From Schwartzia sp. (in: firmicutes) (GTDB lineage Bacteria > Bacillota > Negativicutes > Selenomonadales > Selenomonadaceae): a DNA stretch of 32,057 nt. The notes under the pieces were generated by a model, which saw only the letters and a list, made by a program, of their open reading frames with translations, was not told the DNA's origin and searched no databases. Made by a program: the position numbers and the translations under genes. Location of the stretch: the NCBI GenBank assembly GCA_017480545.1, contig JAFVAI010000091.1, positions 1 to 32,057 on the forward strand, given 5' to 3'. This document shows positions 1 to 7,795 of this stretch, piece after piece. Numbering within the stretch: the first letter of the stretch is position 1; every line of letters begins with the position of its first letter.

Positions 1-385
1 CCCGGTGGCAGGGCACGATCAGCGGCACAGGGTTCCGTCCCACCGCGCCGCCCACGGCCTGCGCCGCCATGCGGCCGCCGCGCCGCGCGGAAAGAGCCTT
101 TGCCAACGCGCCGTAGGTCGTCGTCTCGCCATAGGGAATTTCCAGCAGGAGTTTCCAGACCTCCATGCGGAACGGTGTGCCGCAGAGATGCAGCGGCGGC
201 GTGAAGCCCGGCGCGCGCCCGGAAAAATAAAGCGCAAGCCAGCGCCGCGCCTCCCGCAGCGCCGGATGCCCCGAAGAAACGCCCGCACCCGTCTCCGGGG
301 CGAAACCGAGACCCGTCAGCCCTTCGTCGTCGGCGGACAATACGATATTTCCCAGCGGCGACGCGTAATTCGCGAAAACCTTCAT
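1..385 (-). CDS. ogt: Methylated-DNA--protein-cysteine methyltransferase (partial, C-terminus outside window)
   Basis: This enzyme repairs O6-alkylguanine by transferring the alkyl group to its own cysteine. Reading the minus strand from the ATG at 385 gives a protein beginning MKVFANYASPLGNIVLSADD, typical of the MGMT/Ogt N-terminal domain. The DNA-binding segment follows (FRMEVWKLLLEIPYGETTTYGALA), then VGGAVGRNPVPLIVPCHR at the very edge. PCHR is the active-site motif, so the catalytic Cys is present and only the last 30 or so residues are missing. The start overlaps the stop of the upstream glycosylase gene by four bases (ATGA), so the two are almost certainly translated together as an alkylation-repair operon. 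Identity is secure; the intactness of the 3' end cannot be judged. Confidence 0.9.
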   Translation of the reverse strand, partial: MKVFANYASPLGNIVLSADDEGLTGLGFAPETGAGVSSGHPALREARRWLALYFSGRAPGFTPPLHLCGTPFRMEVWKLLLEIPYGETTTYGALAKALSARRGGRMAAQAVGGAVGRNPVPLIVPCHR

Positions 386-1044
386 GTTCTTCCTCCCCGC
401 TTGCGTTCCGCCGGGTCGGTCGCCCCGGGCAGCGCGCCGCCCGCCACCGCCCAGAGGTAAAGGCTCGCGACGCTGCCATAGGGCGAGAACCGGTGCCGGT
501 AACGCTCGAACTGCTCCCGGCTGATGTCCCGATGGCGGTAAACCATGCGGAGCCCGCGCCGGATGGCGAAGTCGCCGAAGCTCAACACGTCCGGCCGCTC
601 CAAGCTGAACAGCAGGATCATTTCCGCCGTCCAGACGCCAATGCCGGAAAGAGCGGTCAACGCGGCAACCGCGTCCTCGTCGCCCAACTTTTTCAGCGCG
701 CCGAGGCGAAATTCGCCCGCCTCGACTTTTCGCGCAAATTCCATGATGTACGCGGCCTTCCGAAAGCTCATGCCGAAACCATGCAGCCGTTCCTCGCCCG
801 CCGCCAGCACCGTCGCCGCGTCCACCGTCCTGAGCCCCTCCGAGAGCCGTCCCCAGACCGCCGCCAAGGCCTTGTTGGAAATCTGCTGCCCTACGATATG
901 GCGGACGACGGCGGAAAACAGGTCCGTGTCCAGCGCCCGCCGAATCGGCCCGACGGCGTCGATGACCGCCGCCAGCTTTTTGTCTTTCGATTTCAGATAG
1001 GAAATTTCTTTTTCGCCATAGCGGAAATATCTCGCCCTGCCCAT
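382..1044 (-). CDS. alkA: DNA-3-methyladenine glycosylase II (AlkA-like, HhH-GPD family)
   Basis: A 220-residue base-excision glycosylase that removes alkylated purines such as 3-methyladenine. It shows the family helix-hairpin-helix segment LSGIGVWTAEMILLFSLERP followed by FGDFAIRRG. The Asp of that block aligns with the catalytic Asp of AlkA. The upstream helix VVRHIVGQQIS is also typical. The protein lacks the N-terminal TBP-like domain of E. coli AlkA, so it is the short Firmicute form. The ATG at 1044 was chosen because GGGAGGGAAC lies just before it; a longer frame upstream has no such site. It ends in an ATGA overlap with ogt. An extended -10 (TGTTATAAT) lies about 25 bases upstream of the start. 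Confidence 0.9.
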   Translation of the reverse strand: MGRARYFRYGEKEISYLKSKDKKLAAVIDAVGPIRRALDTDLFSAVVRHIVGQQISNKALAAVWGRLSEGLRTVDAATVLAAGEERLHGFGMSFRKAAYIMEFARKVEAGEFRLGALKKLGDEDAVAALTALSGIGVWTAEMILLFSLERPDVLSFGDFAIRRGLRMVYRHRDISREQFERYRHRFSPYGSVASLYLWAVAGGALPGATDPAERKRGGRT

Positions 1045-1069
1045 GCCGTTCCCTCCCGTCCTTTCATAA

Positions 1070-1126
1070 ATTATAACACAAATTTTGCGCGCCGCTCTTT
1101 TTTGCCGCGCGTTTTTCCTGTATAAT
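1070..1126. promoter_or_regulatory. Divergent promoter region between alkA and the PAS-like gene
   Basis: On the minus strand, TATAAT at 1075-1070 is preceded by TGT, giving an extended -10 (TGTTATAAT) suited to alkA. On the plus strand, TATAAT at 1121-1126 lies 40 bases before the ATG of the PAS-like gene. The -35 on that side is only a T-rich stretch (about 1098-1103), so it is weak. The hexamers are seen directly; promoter activity is inferred. Confidence 0.5.
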
Positions 1127-1165
1127 AGGGAAATAAACATCGAATCTTGAGGGAGGAACAGCGTT

Positions 1166-1498
1166 ATGACAGCAGACACCCGGTACGCGGAACTGATCGC
1201 GGCGTTTCACAAGACATGGGAAAACTTTCCGGGACAGGCGCGGCTCATCGACAGCAAGCATCACGTGATCGCGGTCAACGCGTTCGCGGCGAAAAACGGG
1301 CGGACGCCCGGCGAAATCTGCGCGGCCTTCGGCGCACCGGAAAGCCACAGGGGCTGCCGCAAGGCCGAGGCGATCAAGACCGGCGAGGGAAAGCTCGACC
1401 GCCCCTTCGCGGAGCGTGTGCGCGGCTGGGTGCCGCTGGAGGACTGGCCGGACGTGGTCGTGCATTTCTCCCTGGCCGTCCCGGAAGTCAATGCCTGA
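1166..1498 (+). CDS. Small stand-alone PAS-like protein, function unknown
   Basis: A 110-residue soluble protein preceded by a strong ribosome site (GAGGGAGGAAC, 1150-1160). The segment RLIDSKHHVIAVNAFAAKNG has the N-terminal strand-turn-strand pattern of PAS sensor domains. The next block, GAPESHRGCRKAEA, carries a His-x-Gly-Cys that I have seen in PAS domains of signalling proteins. There is no kinase, GGDEF or DNA-binding domain attached, so it would have to act as a free sensor or partner protein. No membrane segment or signal peptide is visible. Cofactor and ligand are unknown. The fold assignment comes from pattern recognition only and could be wrong. Confidence 0.55.
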   Translation: MTADTRYAELIAAFHKTWENFPGQARLIDSKHHVIAVNAFAAKNGRTPGEICAAFGAPESHRGCRKAEAIKTGEGKLDRPFAERVRGWVPLEDWPDVVVHFSLAVPEVNA

Positions 1499-1523
1499 AA
1501 AGAATCTGGACGGGCACAAATGT

Positions 1524-1556
1524 TTGTACACAACCTGGGGATAAAATTGTGGACAA
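1524..1556. repeat. Three DnaA-box-like 9-mers spaced exactly 12 bases apart
   Basis: TTGTACACA at 1524-1532 on plus, TGGGGATAA at 1536-1544 and TGTGGACAA at 1548-1556 (both minus-oriented boxes) each differ by one base from the DnaA consensus TTATNCACA. Start-to-start distance is 12 in both cases. The outer two also form an imperfect inverted repeat (TTTGTACACAA / TTGTGGACAAA). They lie in the gap before the small secreted-protein gene. A DnaA role is inference. Confidence 0.4.
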
Positions 1557-1616
1557 ATCGAGAATGTTTTGCCCATCCACTGCGGAACTGCATTTTTGTA
1601 TGGAGGGCGAAGCGCC

Positions 1617-1955
1617 ATGAACGGAAAAAAGATCATCGCGGCGGCGCTGGGCGCTCTGCTGTTCTGCACGGGCCCGGCGGCGGCGCTGCTGCCGGAGGCC
1701 TATGCCGCCGCCAGAAAGACCGCCAACCCCAAAAAAGAAAAAAAGGAGCCGACGCGCCAAAAGGGCGGCCAGCCCGAGATCCTGACCTATGAGCGGGCCA
1801 TGGAAATCGAAAACAAGCGGCACGCGAACCGGTTGGAAGCCATCCGGAAATTCTACCGTCTCCACCGCCCGAAGCGCCGCCTCGCAACCCAGAAGGAAAA
1901 CGAGTTCCACGCGAAGCGGGTGCAGGAGATCAAAGAAAAATACGGCATGGCCTAG
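1617..1955 (+). CDS. Small secreted basic protein, function unknown
   Basis: A 112-residue protein with a clear signal peptide: MNGKK, a hydrophobic stretch to about residue 24, and a likely AYA cleavage site near residue 30. The mature part is short, highly charged and rich in Lys/Arg/Glu (KKEKKEPTRQ, then ENKRHANRLEAIRKFYRLHRPKRR), and is probably helical. GGAGGGCGAAG sits just before the ATG at 1617, which decided this start over an in-frame ATG 48 bases upstream. It would be exported to the periplasm. I recognise no family. It stands alone and is followed by a bidirectional terminator. Confidence 0.6.
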   Translation: MNGKKIIAAALGALLFCTGPAAALLPEAYAAARKTANPKKEKKEPTRQKGGQPEILTYERAMEIENKRHANRLEAIRKFYRLHRPKRRLATQKENEFHAKRVQEIKEKYGMA

Positions 1956-2013
1956 CGCGTCTCTTGACAAACCGCCTCTCCGGACAGGCACAAACCGTTG
2001 GCAAAACAGGCGC

Positions 2014-2054
2014 AAAAAAATTTGAGGTAAGAATTTCTTACCTCAAATTTTTTT
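2014..2054. terminator. Bidirectional terminator, perfect 20-bp inverted repeat
   Basis: Arms at 2014-2033 and 2035-2054 are exact reverse complements around a single T. Each arm has seven A (or T) at its outer end, so an RNA from either strand ends in a U-run after the stem. It sits between the convergent secreted-protein and DUF4127 genes. The TAA stop of the latter lies inside the repeat. Confidence 0.85.
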
Positions 2055-3687
2055 ACTCCGCCCGTTTCTCTTCCATGTACGTCTTGAAGTCAAAGGGCGG
2101 CTCGATGGTGTAGCGCGCCTCGAACATCCGGTTCCACGGGAAATGGACTTCCAGATATTGCATATCCTCCATCGGCGGCAGATTCTCCTCGATGAAGCGG
2201 CGCATGAACTGCGTCGCCCGCGCCTCCGCCGCGGGGCGTTTCGCGTCGAGGCTGGAGTACGCGCCCGCCGCGCGGAACCAACCGAGCTGCCGCGCCACCG
2301 TGTTGCGCACGTTCGCCTGATACGCCCAATCGTCGAGATAGCGCGTCGTCAAAAGCTCGTCCATCGCCTCCGGCGTCATCTTCCCCGCCAGCATGCCTAG
2401 CCCCAGCACGAAACCGGTGCTGTTCGTCGCGGTGTTCCAACCGGAGTAGGCGCAAAGCTTGTAAAGCAGCCCGCGATTTTTCAGCATTTCCATCAGCGAG
2501 TTGTCCGAGCCGTTGGCGAAGGCGATATCGGCCACGCAGGTCGGCTTGCCCGACGCCACGCTCTCCTCCACCAGATCGGCGAAATACTTCGTGCCCTCGT
2601 GGGCCTTGCTATCGTTCCTGCGGTCATTGGCCTCCCCGGTGCGCCCGCTGGGATTCGTATTCACCAAAAGCGTAAAGTCCGCGTTTTTCGGCGAGGCGAC
2701 CAACATGCCGCCCGCCGCCAACACATGCCCTTTGATGCTCTCCGAGATTTTCTCGTCGGAATAGGACGGCACGGTCTCGCCGCCGCGTCCCCAGTTGTAC
2801 CTTACGTAAACGAAGGGCACCGATTTCGTCCGGTCGTTCACCGCCCGCGTCAGCATCAGGAGGCCAAACTCGTCGATCCCCGCCAAGGCTTGGAATTTCG
2901 TCGGTGACAAATCCTTTCCCGTCTCCGCGAGCTTGCGGCTCTCCATGTGCGTCTGGGAAAAGGGCGCGTTGTCGTCGCGCCCCAGCGCGAAATATTCGAA
3001 GACCCCGGCCCGCGCCAGAGCAATCAGGGATTGGCTGGCCGTGAAATTCTTTTTGCGGCGGTCGAGCCAATCGTCCAACGCATTTTGCGGAATCAGCCGC
3101 TTCAAGAACTCGTATTCCTTCTGCTCCCGCCGCGTCAGCCCTTCGGCTTCCTTCTTGTCCGTCAACGCCGTATAGCGGAAAATGTCGCTGCCGTAACTCA
3201 TGTAATAGCTGGGCTCCTCGCCCCCCGAAGCCTCCCCCGAGCGCGGCGTCCGCATGATCGAGCCCCAAGCGTAAAGCTTCAGCTTCGGGTACCGCTTTTT
3301 GAACGCGCGGAACCGCTCCGCACGCGCCCGGATCTCGGACTCGCTGTACTGATGCTTGCGCGAGCCGACGAGGCTGCCGTAAAGCAGCGTGTCCGACGAA
3401 AGCACCGCCATGTCCGCCGTCTTCGCGCGCGCCTCCAGCCAGTCCCAGACCTCCTCGGGATTGCCGAGCCGCTCCCTCGAGCCCAGCATATCGTCCGGCG
3501 GCACCTCAATCTCCCAGCCCAGCTTCCGAATGACGTCCGCCGTCTGCTCATCGGAAATCGGGCGGTTGTCATGCGGCACAAAGAGAACCCGCTCCTTCGG
3601 CGGCGCCTTCCGCGCGAACGCGGGCTGCGCCGCGCAAACGAGAACGCAAAACGCCAGCAACGCGAGCAGAAAACTCCGTCCCGTCAT
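2053..3687 (-). CDS. DUF4127 family exported protein
   Basis: A 544-residue protein with an N-terminal signal peptide (MTGRSFLLALLAFCVLVCAAQPAFA). The mature protein begins with RVLFVPHDNRPISDEQ, matching the DUF4127 signature of a strand followed by P-x-D-x-RP, then EVPPDDMLGSRERLG. Further family-like blocks are LSSDTLLYGSLVGSR and YAYSGWNTATNSTGFVLG. DUF4127 has no firmly established reaction that I know of; conserved Asp, Arg and Asn residues suggest an enzyme, possibly acting on envelope glycans. The ATG overlaps the stop of the upstream DUF2225 gene (ATGA), so they form a two-gene operon. Full length for the family. Confidence 0.75.
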   Translation of the reverse strand: MTGRSFLLALLAFCVLVCAAQPAFARKAPPKERVLFVPHDNRPISDEQTADVIRKLGWEIEVPPDDMLGSRERLGNPEEVWDWLEARAKTADMAVLSSDTLLYGSLVGSRKHQYSESEIRARAERFRAFKKRYPKLKLYAWGSIMRTPRSGEASGGEEPSYYMSYGSDIFRYTALTDKKEAEGLTRREQKEYEFLKRLIPQNALDDWLDRRKKNFTASQSLIALARAGVFEYFALGRDDNAPFSQTHMESRKLAETGKDLSPTKFQALAGIDEFGLLMLTRAVNDRTKSVPFVYVRYNWGRGGETVPSYSDEKISESIKGHVLAAGGMLVASPKNADFTLLVNTNPSGRTGEANDRRNDSKAHEGTKYFADLVEESVASGKPTCVADIAFANGSDNSLMEMLKNRGLLYKLCAYSGWNTATNSTGFVLGLGMLAGKMTPEAMDELLTTRYLDDWAYQANVRNTVARQLGWFRAAGAYSSLDAKRPAAEARATQFMRRFIEENLPPMEDMQYLEVHFPWNRMFEARYTIEPPFDFKTYMEEKRAE

Positions 3688-4373
3688 TTCCCGTCGCCCC
3701 CGCCCGCCTCGCGGACATCCGTCCAGAGCGCCCGCGCCCGCTCGTAAACCTGCGGGTCGGTCGCCCGAAGCGTTTGGTCGCCGATCAGGCGGCTGATATA
3801 CTGCGTCGCCGTCTCGATTTCGCCGATTTCATAATACAGCGCGCCGACGAGGAAAATCGCCATCGAGTCCGACATCTGCCCGATGGGGTAGCGCTCCGTC
3901 ATCACCGACTGGTCGTAAAGCTCCGCCGCTTTCCGTAGAAACGGCGTCTCGTGCTCCGTGTCGCCCGCGATACGGTAAACCCACGCCAGCTTCATATACA
4001 GGCCCGCGCAGTGCGCCAGCGACGAATGAATCATCTCCGCGAAATAAATCGCCAGCTTGTAAGAGGCCACCGCCTCCGGCACACCCCGCGTTTCCTTGAA
4101 CTTGAAATTCACGTGCCTCGATTGCAGGAAATTCGCGATGGTCTCCTTTTGGCTCACCGGCATCGGCGCCAGAAACGTTTTCTCATCCGCCGCGTAGCCG
4201 CAGTGCTCGCAAACCCAAATCGTGTACAGGTACGGGTTGAACCCCTTGTAATGTGTGCAGAGATCCACATCCGTTTTCTCCACAATCACCCGCGAGCGCG
4301 TCTTCGTCACCCGCGTCTTTTGCCCGCAGATCGGGCAAACCTTCTCCACGACAAACGTAAAACCCTCCGCCAA
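3684..4373 (-). CDS. DUF2225 family zinc-ribbon / TPR-like protein
   Basis: A predicted cytoplasmic protein of 229 residues. It opens with a zinc-ribbon-like region: CPICG at residues 13-17, CTHYKGFNPYLY at 39-50, and CEHCGY at 55-60. It continues as helical, repeat-like sequence (SYKLAIYFAEMIHSS..., MAIFLVGALYYEIGEIETATQYISRL) resembling tetratricopeptide repeats. This order matches the DUF2225 family of Firmicutes; its role is unknown to me. I chose the TTG at 4373 because AAGGGGAG lies eight bases before it. An ATG at 4454 would add 27 residues but has no ribosome site. It is followed by the DUF4127 gene with a four-base overlap. Confidence 0.75.
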   Translation of the reverse strand: MAEGFTFVVEKVCPICGQKTRVTKTRSRVIVEKTDVDLCTHYKGFNPYLYTIWVCEHCGYAADEKTFLAPMPVSQKETIANFLQSRHVNFKFKETRGVPEAVASYKLAIYFAEMIHSSLAHCAGLYMKLAWVYRIAGDTEHETPFLRKAAELYDQSVMTERYPIGQMSDSMAIFLVGALYYEIGEIETATQYISRLIGDQTLRATDPQVYERARALWTDVREAGGGDGK

Positions 4374-4476
4374 AATATTCACTCCCCTTGGGAAACTGTT
4401 CCCGATTTCTCTTCCAATGAAAGATAACTGTATGATACCACAAACAGAGCGCAAAAAAAAGACGGCGCGGAAAACA

Positions 4477-4523
4477 AAAGACGGGACTGTCGCACATAAT
4501 CAATGTACGGCAGCCCCGTCTTT
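4477..4523 (-). terminator. Rho-independent terminator of larA
   Basis: On the minus strand the arms AAAGACGGGGCTGCCGTACA and its partner (4477-4498) pair over about 20 bp with three G-U pairs and a short AT loop. TTTTGTTTT follows. It lies 13 bases after the larA stop codon. Confidence 0.8.
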
Positions 4524-4536
4524 GCGGCTGCAATTC

Positions 4537-5810
4537 TTATCCCTTGTACAACGGCACCGTCAAGCTGCCCGTCGGCATCAGCGTCATCGTGTAGTCCTTG
4601 CCGACATACTGCTCGGCCAGCTTCAGCGCCTCGTCCACAGTGTCCACCGCCGCCGTAAACAGCATATCCTTCGCCAGCTGCCTGTCGAGCGCCGTCACGA
4701 GGATAAACTTCGCCTTCTTCATCAGCCGCGTCACCGCGTAGGCTTTGTTCGCGCCAATCACGAACCGTTCGCGAAGCTCCGCCTCGATGGCCTCCGGCGA
4801 GCCGAGCCGCTTGCAGGTCTCTTCCAATACCTTGCTGCCGCTGCCCTCCTCGCACTCGGCGAGAAGCACCACGACGCCGCCCTCGCGCACCGCCAGCGAA
4901 GCGTTGTCCATCGTCTTCTGCATCTGGTACACATTGATATCCTTCGGATAGCCGCCGCAGCTCACGATCACCACATCGGCCTCCTTCTCGATGGGTACAC
5001 CGTACGTCGCGTCCACGAACTTGCAGGCCTCGATATGCGCCTTCACATAATCGCCCGCGAACATCTTCAGGAACCGATGCTCGGCGTCCAGCACCGCGTT
5101 GAACAGGAACACGCTGCGCCCCTTCGCCCAGAGCGCCGTCCCCTCCAGCTGGTCGTCGTAAACGGGATTGCCCTCGGCCTTGCCGAGCCCCGCCCGCGGA
5201 TCCATCATAAAGCTGTGGTTGTGCCGCACCGTCTCCATCGCCGCGCAGCCCGGCAAAACCGCCTTGCGCCCGCCGCCATAGCCGCTGAAATAATGGTGGA
5301 CAATCGTGCCGGTCAGAATCACATGGTCGCTGTGGCAAATGCGCTTATTGATCAGCACCGGCGTAAAGCGGCTCGTCGTGCCGAAATACTCGAAGTCCGA
5401 AGGGATATTGCAATCGCTGTTGTACATCTTGAGCCGCGAAGCGACCTCCTCGCCGACGCCCGCCTTCATCTCCTCCTCGGTCATCAGGCGGTGCGTCCCA
5501 AGGGAAAACACAATCTGCATATTCTCGTCGGGCACACCGAGGCGGTTCATCTCATTCACCAGCACCGGCATAAAATCGAAGCTGTTCGCCACCGCGTCGG
5601 GTCGTTGCAGATAAACGTCACTGTGTCGCCGGGCTTCACAATCCGCGAAAGCGGCGGCGTCCCAATCGGATGCTCGATCGCGTCCAACACCGCGCCCTTG
5701 ATATCGGTCAAAAGCGGCTGCTTCGGCATCTCAATCACCTTCAGCACACGGCTCTCGTCCACGGAAAACGACGTCGTCCCCCGCCCGTAATGAAACGTAA
5801 ACTCCTTCAT
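4537..5810 (-). pseudogene. larA: Nickel-dependent lactate racemase (LarA family), frameshifted
   Basis: LarA interconverts D- and L-lactate, or related 2-hydroxyacids, using a nickel-pincer nucleotide. The start at 5810 (AAGGAGG before ATG) gives MKEFTFHYGRG..., running to FICNDPTR. The rest (VANSFDFMPVLVNEMNRLG...) continues in another frame to 4537. The junction is at 5593/5594, where one base is missing; restoring it gives a normal 424-residue LarA. Key residues lie on both sides: the Asp and Arg of NDPTR before the break, then GTHR, HHYFSGYGGGRKAVLPG (cofactor-binding Lys) and RHNH after it. Either the gene is newly inactivated or the base is a sequencing error, since the rest looks fully conserved. 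No larB/larC/larE is in the window. The GTG at 5592 could start only a fragment. Confidence 0.85.
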
Positions 5811-5855
5811 AACCCGTCCTCCTTCATCGCATAATCGCATGAATCTTCTGCTGAT

Positions 5856-5884
5856 ATTATACAAGATTTCCCGCGATTCCCCAA
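5856..5884 (-). promoter_or_regulatory. Probable larA promoter
   Basis: On the minus strand, TTGGGG (5884-5879) and TATAAT (5861-5856) are 17 bases apart, about 46 bases upstream of the larA ATG. The -10 is perfect and the -35 weak. Confidence 0.5.
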
Positions 5885-5898
5885 GAAAAATCTGCAAT

Positions 5899-5932
5899 AA
5901 AAAAATAACCCGCGCGTCATTTGCACGAGTTA
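5899..5932 (-). terminator. Rho-independent terminator of ubiX
   Basis: On the minus strand a 10-bp stem (arms 5932-5923 and 5915-5906, two G-U pairs) with a seven-base loop is followed by seven T (5905-5899). It lies just past the ubiX stop. Confidence 0.75.
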
Positions 5933-5946
5933 TATATACCGCAGCC

Positions 5947-6507
5947 TCATCGCGCGCCGTTCCACGACGTGCCTTTTTTATACGAAAGCCCAAACTGCGA
6001 AAAAATCTTCCCGACGATATGGTCTATCTGCTTCTCCACCGTATCCGCCCCGCCGTAAAACGTCAGCATCGGCGGCACAATCGCGCAGCCCAGCTCCGCC
6101 GCCGACAAAAGATTGCGAAGATGCACCCTGGAAAGAGGCGTCTCCCGGGGCACCAGCACCAGCCGCCGCCCTTCCTTCAAGCACACGTCCGCCGCCCGAA
6201 GCAAAAGATTGTCAGCGTACCCGCAAACAATCCCCGCCAACGTCTTCATGCTGCAAGGAACCACAGCCATCCCGTCCGAGGCAAAAGACCCGCTGGCAAT
6301 CGCCGCCGCCATATCCCGCGAATCATAAGAAACATCCGCCAACGCCTTTACATCTTCCAGCCGAAGCGACGTCTCGCACAAAAACGTCCGCGCCGCCGCC
6401 TCGGAAACCACAAGATGCGTCTCCACACCAACCTCGCGCAAAGCCTTCAACAAAGAACATCCCATCACAACGCCGCTGGCGCCGGAAATCCCGACGATAA
6501 TACGCAT
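5947..6507 (-). CDS. ubiX: UbiX/Pad1-family flavin prenyltransferase
   Basis: UbiX joins a dimethylallyl group to FMN, making prenylated FMN for UbiD-type decarboxylases. The 186-residue product has the flavin-binding N-terminus MRIIVGISGASGVVMG, the central VVPCSMKTLAGIVCGYADNLLLRAADVCLKEGRRLVLVPRETPLS, and the C-terminal LRNLLSAAELGCAIVPPMLTFY. These are close matches to the family, including the prenyl-phosphate-binding RETP segment. The ATG at 6507 has GAGGTGG eight bases upstream; an in-frame GTG 12 bases earlier lacks spacing to it. No ubiD is in view, so the partner decarboxylase is elsewhere. It is transcribed alone, with its own terminator downstream. Confidence 0.9.
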   Translation of the reverse strand: MRIIVGISGASGVVMGCSLLKALREVGVETHLVVSEAAARTFLCETSLRLEDVKALADVSYDSRDMAAAIASGSFASDGMAVVPCSMKTLAGIVCGYADNLLLRAADVCLKEGRRLVLVPRETPLSRVHLRNLLSAAELGCAIVPPMLTFYGGADTVEKQIDHIVGKIFSQFGLSYKKGTSWNGAR

Positions 6508-6614
6508 ACAGCTTGCCACCTCACATTTCTGCTATCTTACCACATTCGCCGCAGTTTTGCATCCGTTCCATCCCGCTGTTGACCTTGCCACTGGACGCTG
6601 TCCTCGTCATGTGT

Positions 6615-6620
6615 TATATT
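6615..6620 (+). promoter_or_regulatory. Possible extended -10 for the island glycosyltransferase gene
   Basis: TGTTATATT (TG-n-TATATT, hexamer at 6615-6620) lies about 67 bases before the ATG. No convincing -35 is seen. Otherwise the gap 6508-6686 shows nothing recognisable. Confidence 0.3.
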
Positions 6621-6686
6621 TTTGCCGAAAAGTTTTTCACCAACAGACGCAAAACAAAAAGAAATAGCAACAAGGAGAACCATACA

Positions 6687-7688
6687 ATGTGGAACTTTGA
6701 AACTTACCTGAAGGAACACAAAATCGCAACACTAGACATCGGGGAATGCTTGGCGGAACAATATGAAAACATTGACACTTGGCCTATATATCGCCCCCTG
6801 GCAACGCGTTCAGAAAAGGCTTTGTTCAAATTATATGAGCATCTGCCCCCCCGTATGAAACAAAGCATTGACGGCAGCCGTTGGTACGGCGCCTGGAAGC
6901 ACTGCATCGAAAACTATGACACCGTCATCATTGGAAACTCCCTGCGCGGCAGAGATGTCATCGAATACATCCAATCGCGCAACCCGAACGCACGAACCAT
7001 CATATATTACACCTCTATCATCGGAGAGAAAAACAGAAAAGACCCGCGCCGATACGCGGGCCTTGATGTAGAATTTTGCACCTTCGACAAAGGTGACAGC
7101 GAGCGTTTTGGCATCCGCTATCTGCCATATTATTACAAACCGTTATCTTGTCCCCTCGCGGAACTACGAAAGGAAAACGCCGCCTGCCAACCCAAGCAGG
7201 ACGTATTCTTTATCGGAATGGCTTATGACCGTGCGGAGAAACTGGTCAAAATGCACGAATTTTTTCAAGCGCAAGGCATCAACGACAAGCAGGTCATCGT
7301 AAAAAATCCTCATCAGCACTACGAAGAACACATCGCAAAACACCTGACCGACACCCACATGACCTACGAAGAAATCATAGAAGAAATAAGAAAAAGCCGC
7401 TGCATCTTGGAAATCGTGCAGGGCGGCCAACAAGGCATAAGCCTCCGCCCCATGGAAGCCGCCGTTTTCCAACGAAAACTCATCACCGACAACAAGAACA
7501 TAGTCAACAGCGACCTCTATACGTCAGACAACATCTTCATCCTAGGCATCAACCCCATCGAAAAATTGAAAGACTTCATTGAAAGCCCCTACGTCCCTCT
7601 CCCCGACGAAAGCCTCGAAAAATACACTCCGCAGTATTGGTTGGATAAGTTGATGCTCCTATCCTGCAACAACGCTTCCTTTGTATAA
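6687..7688 (+). CDS. Glycosyltransferase-like protein of a surface-glycan island
   Basis: A 333-residue soluble protein starting at the ATG with CAAGGAGAAC six bases before it. The N-terminal half contains YDTVIIGNSLRGRDVIEYIQSRNPNARTIIYYTS, a Rossmann-like strand-helix-strand. The C-terminal half contains DVFFIGMAYDRAEKLVKMHEFF and then CILEIVQGGQQGISLRPMEA about residues 240-260, ending with KLITDN. This pattern (a Q-x-G-x-S/T-x-R-x-x-E segment followed by a K-L-I-T strand) is what I associate with GT-B glycosyltransferases of capsule or O-antigen clusters. Donor and acceptor are unknown. Base composition is less GC-rich than in the flanking genes. It faces the minus-strand island genes convergently. 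Confidence 0.55.
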   Translation: MWNFETYLKEHKIATLDIGECLAEQYENIDTWPIYRPLATRSEKALFKLYEHLPPRMKQSIDGSRWYGAWKHCIENYDTVIIGNSLRGRDVIEYIQSRNPNARTIIYYTSIIGEKNRKDPRRYAGLDVEFCTFDKGDSERFGIRYLPYYYKPLSCPLAELRKENAACQPKQDVFFIGMAYDRAEKLVKMHEFFQAQGINDKQVIVKNPHQHYEEHIAKHLTDTHMTYEEIIEEIRKSRCILEIVQGGQQGISLRPMEAAVFQRKLITDNKNIVNSDLYTSDNIFILGINPIEKLKDFIESPYVPLPDESLEKYTPQYWLDKLMLLSCNNASFV

Positions 7689-7795
7689 TTGCTGATGGAA
7701 AAACATTTACAGGACTTGATAAACAAAGATGTGATAAATGCTGTCCTGAGAATCGCATTCGCATACCATCTGCAATAAAAGCTCTGCGACATTTG

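Noticed and set aside
4255..5790. A 511-codon open frame on the plus strand
   Set aside because: Antisense to larA and to its terminator; Arg/His-rich shadow sequence.
7689..7795. An open plus-strand frame containing RCDKCCPENR between the glycosyltransferase gene and the aminotransferase stub
   Set aside because: It has no start codon or ribosome site, partly overlaps the end of the upstream gene in another frame, and matches no zinc-binding family I know.
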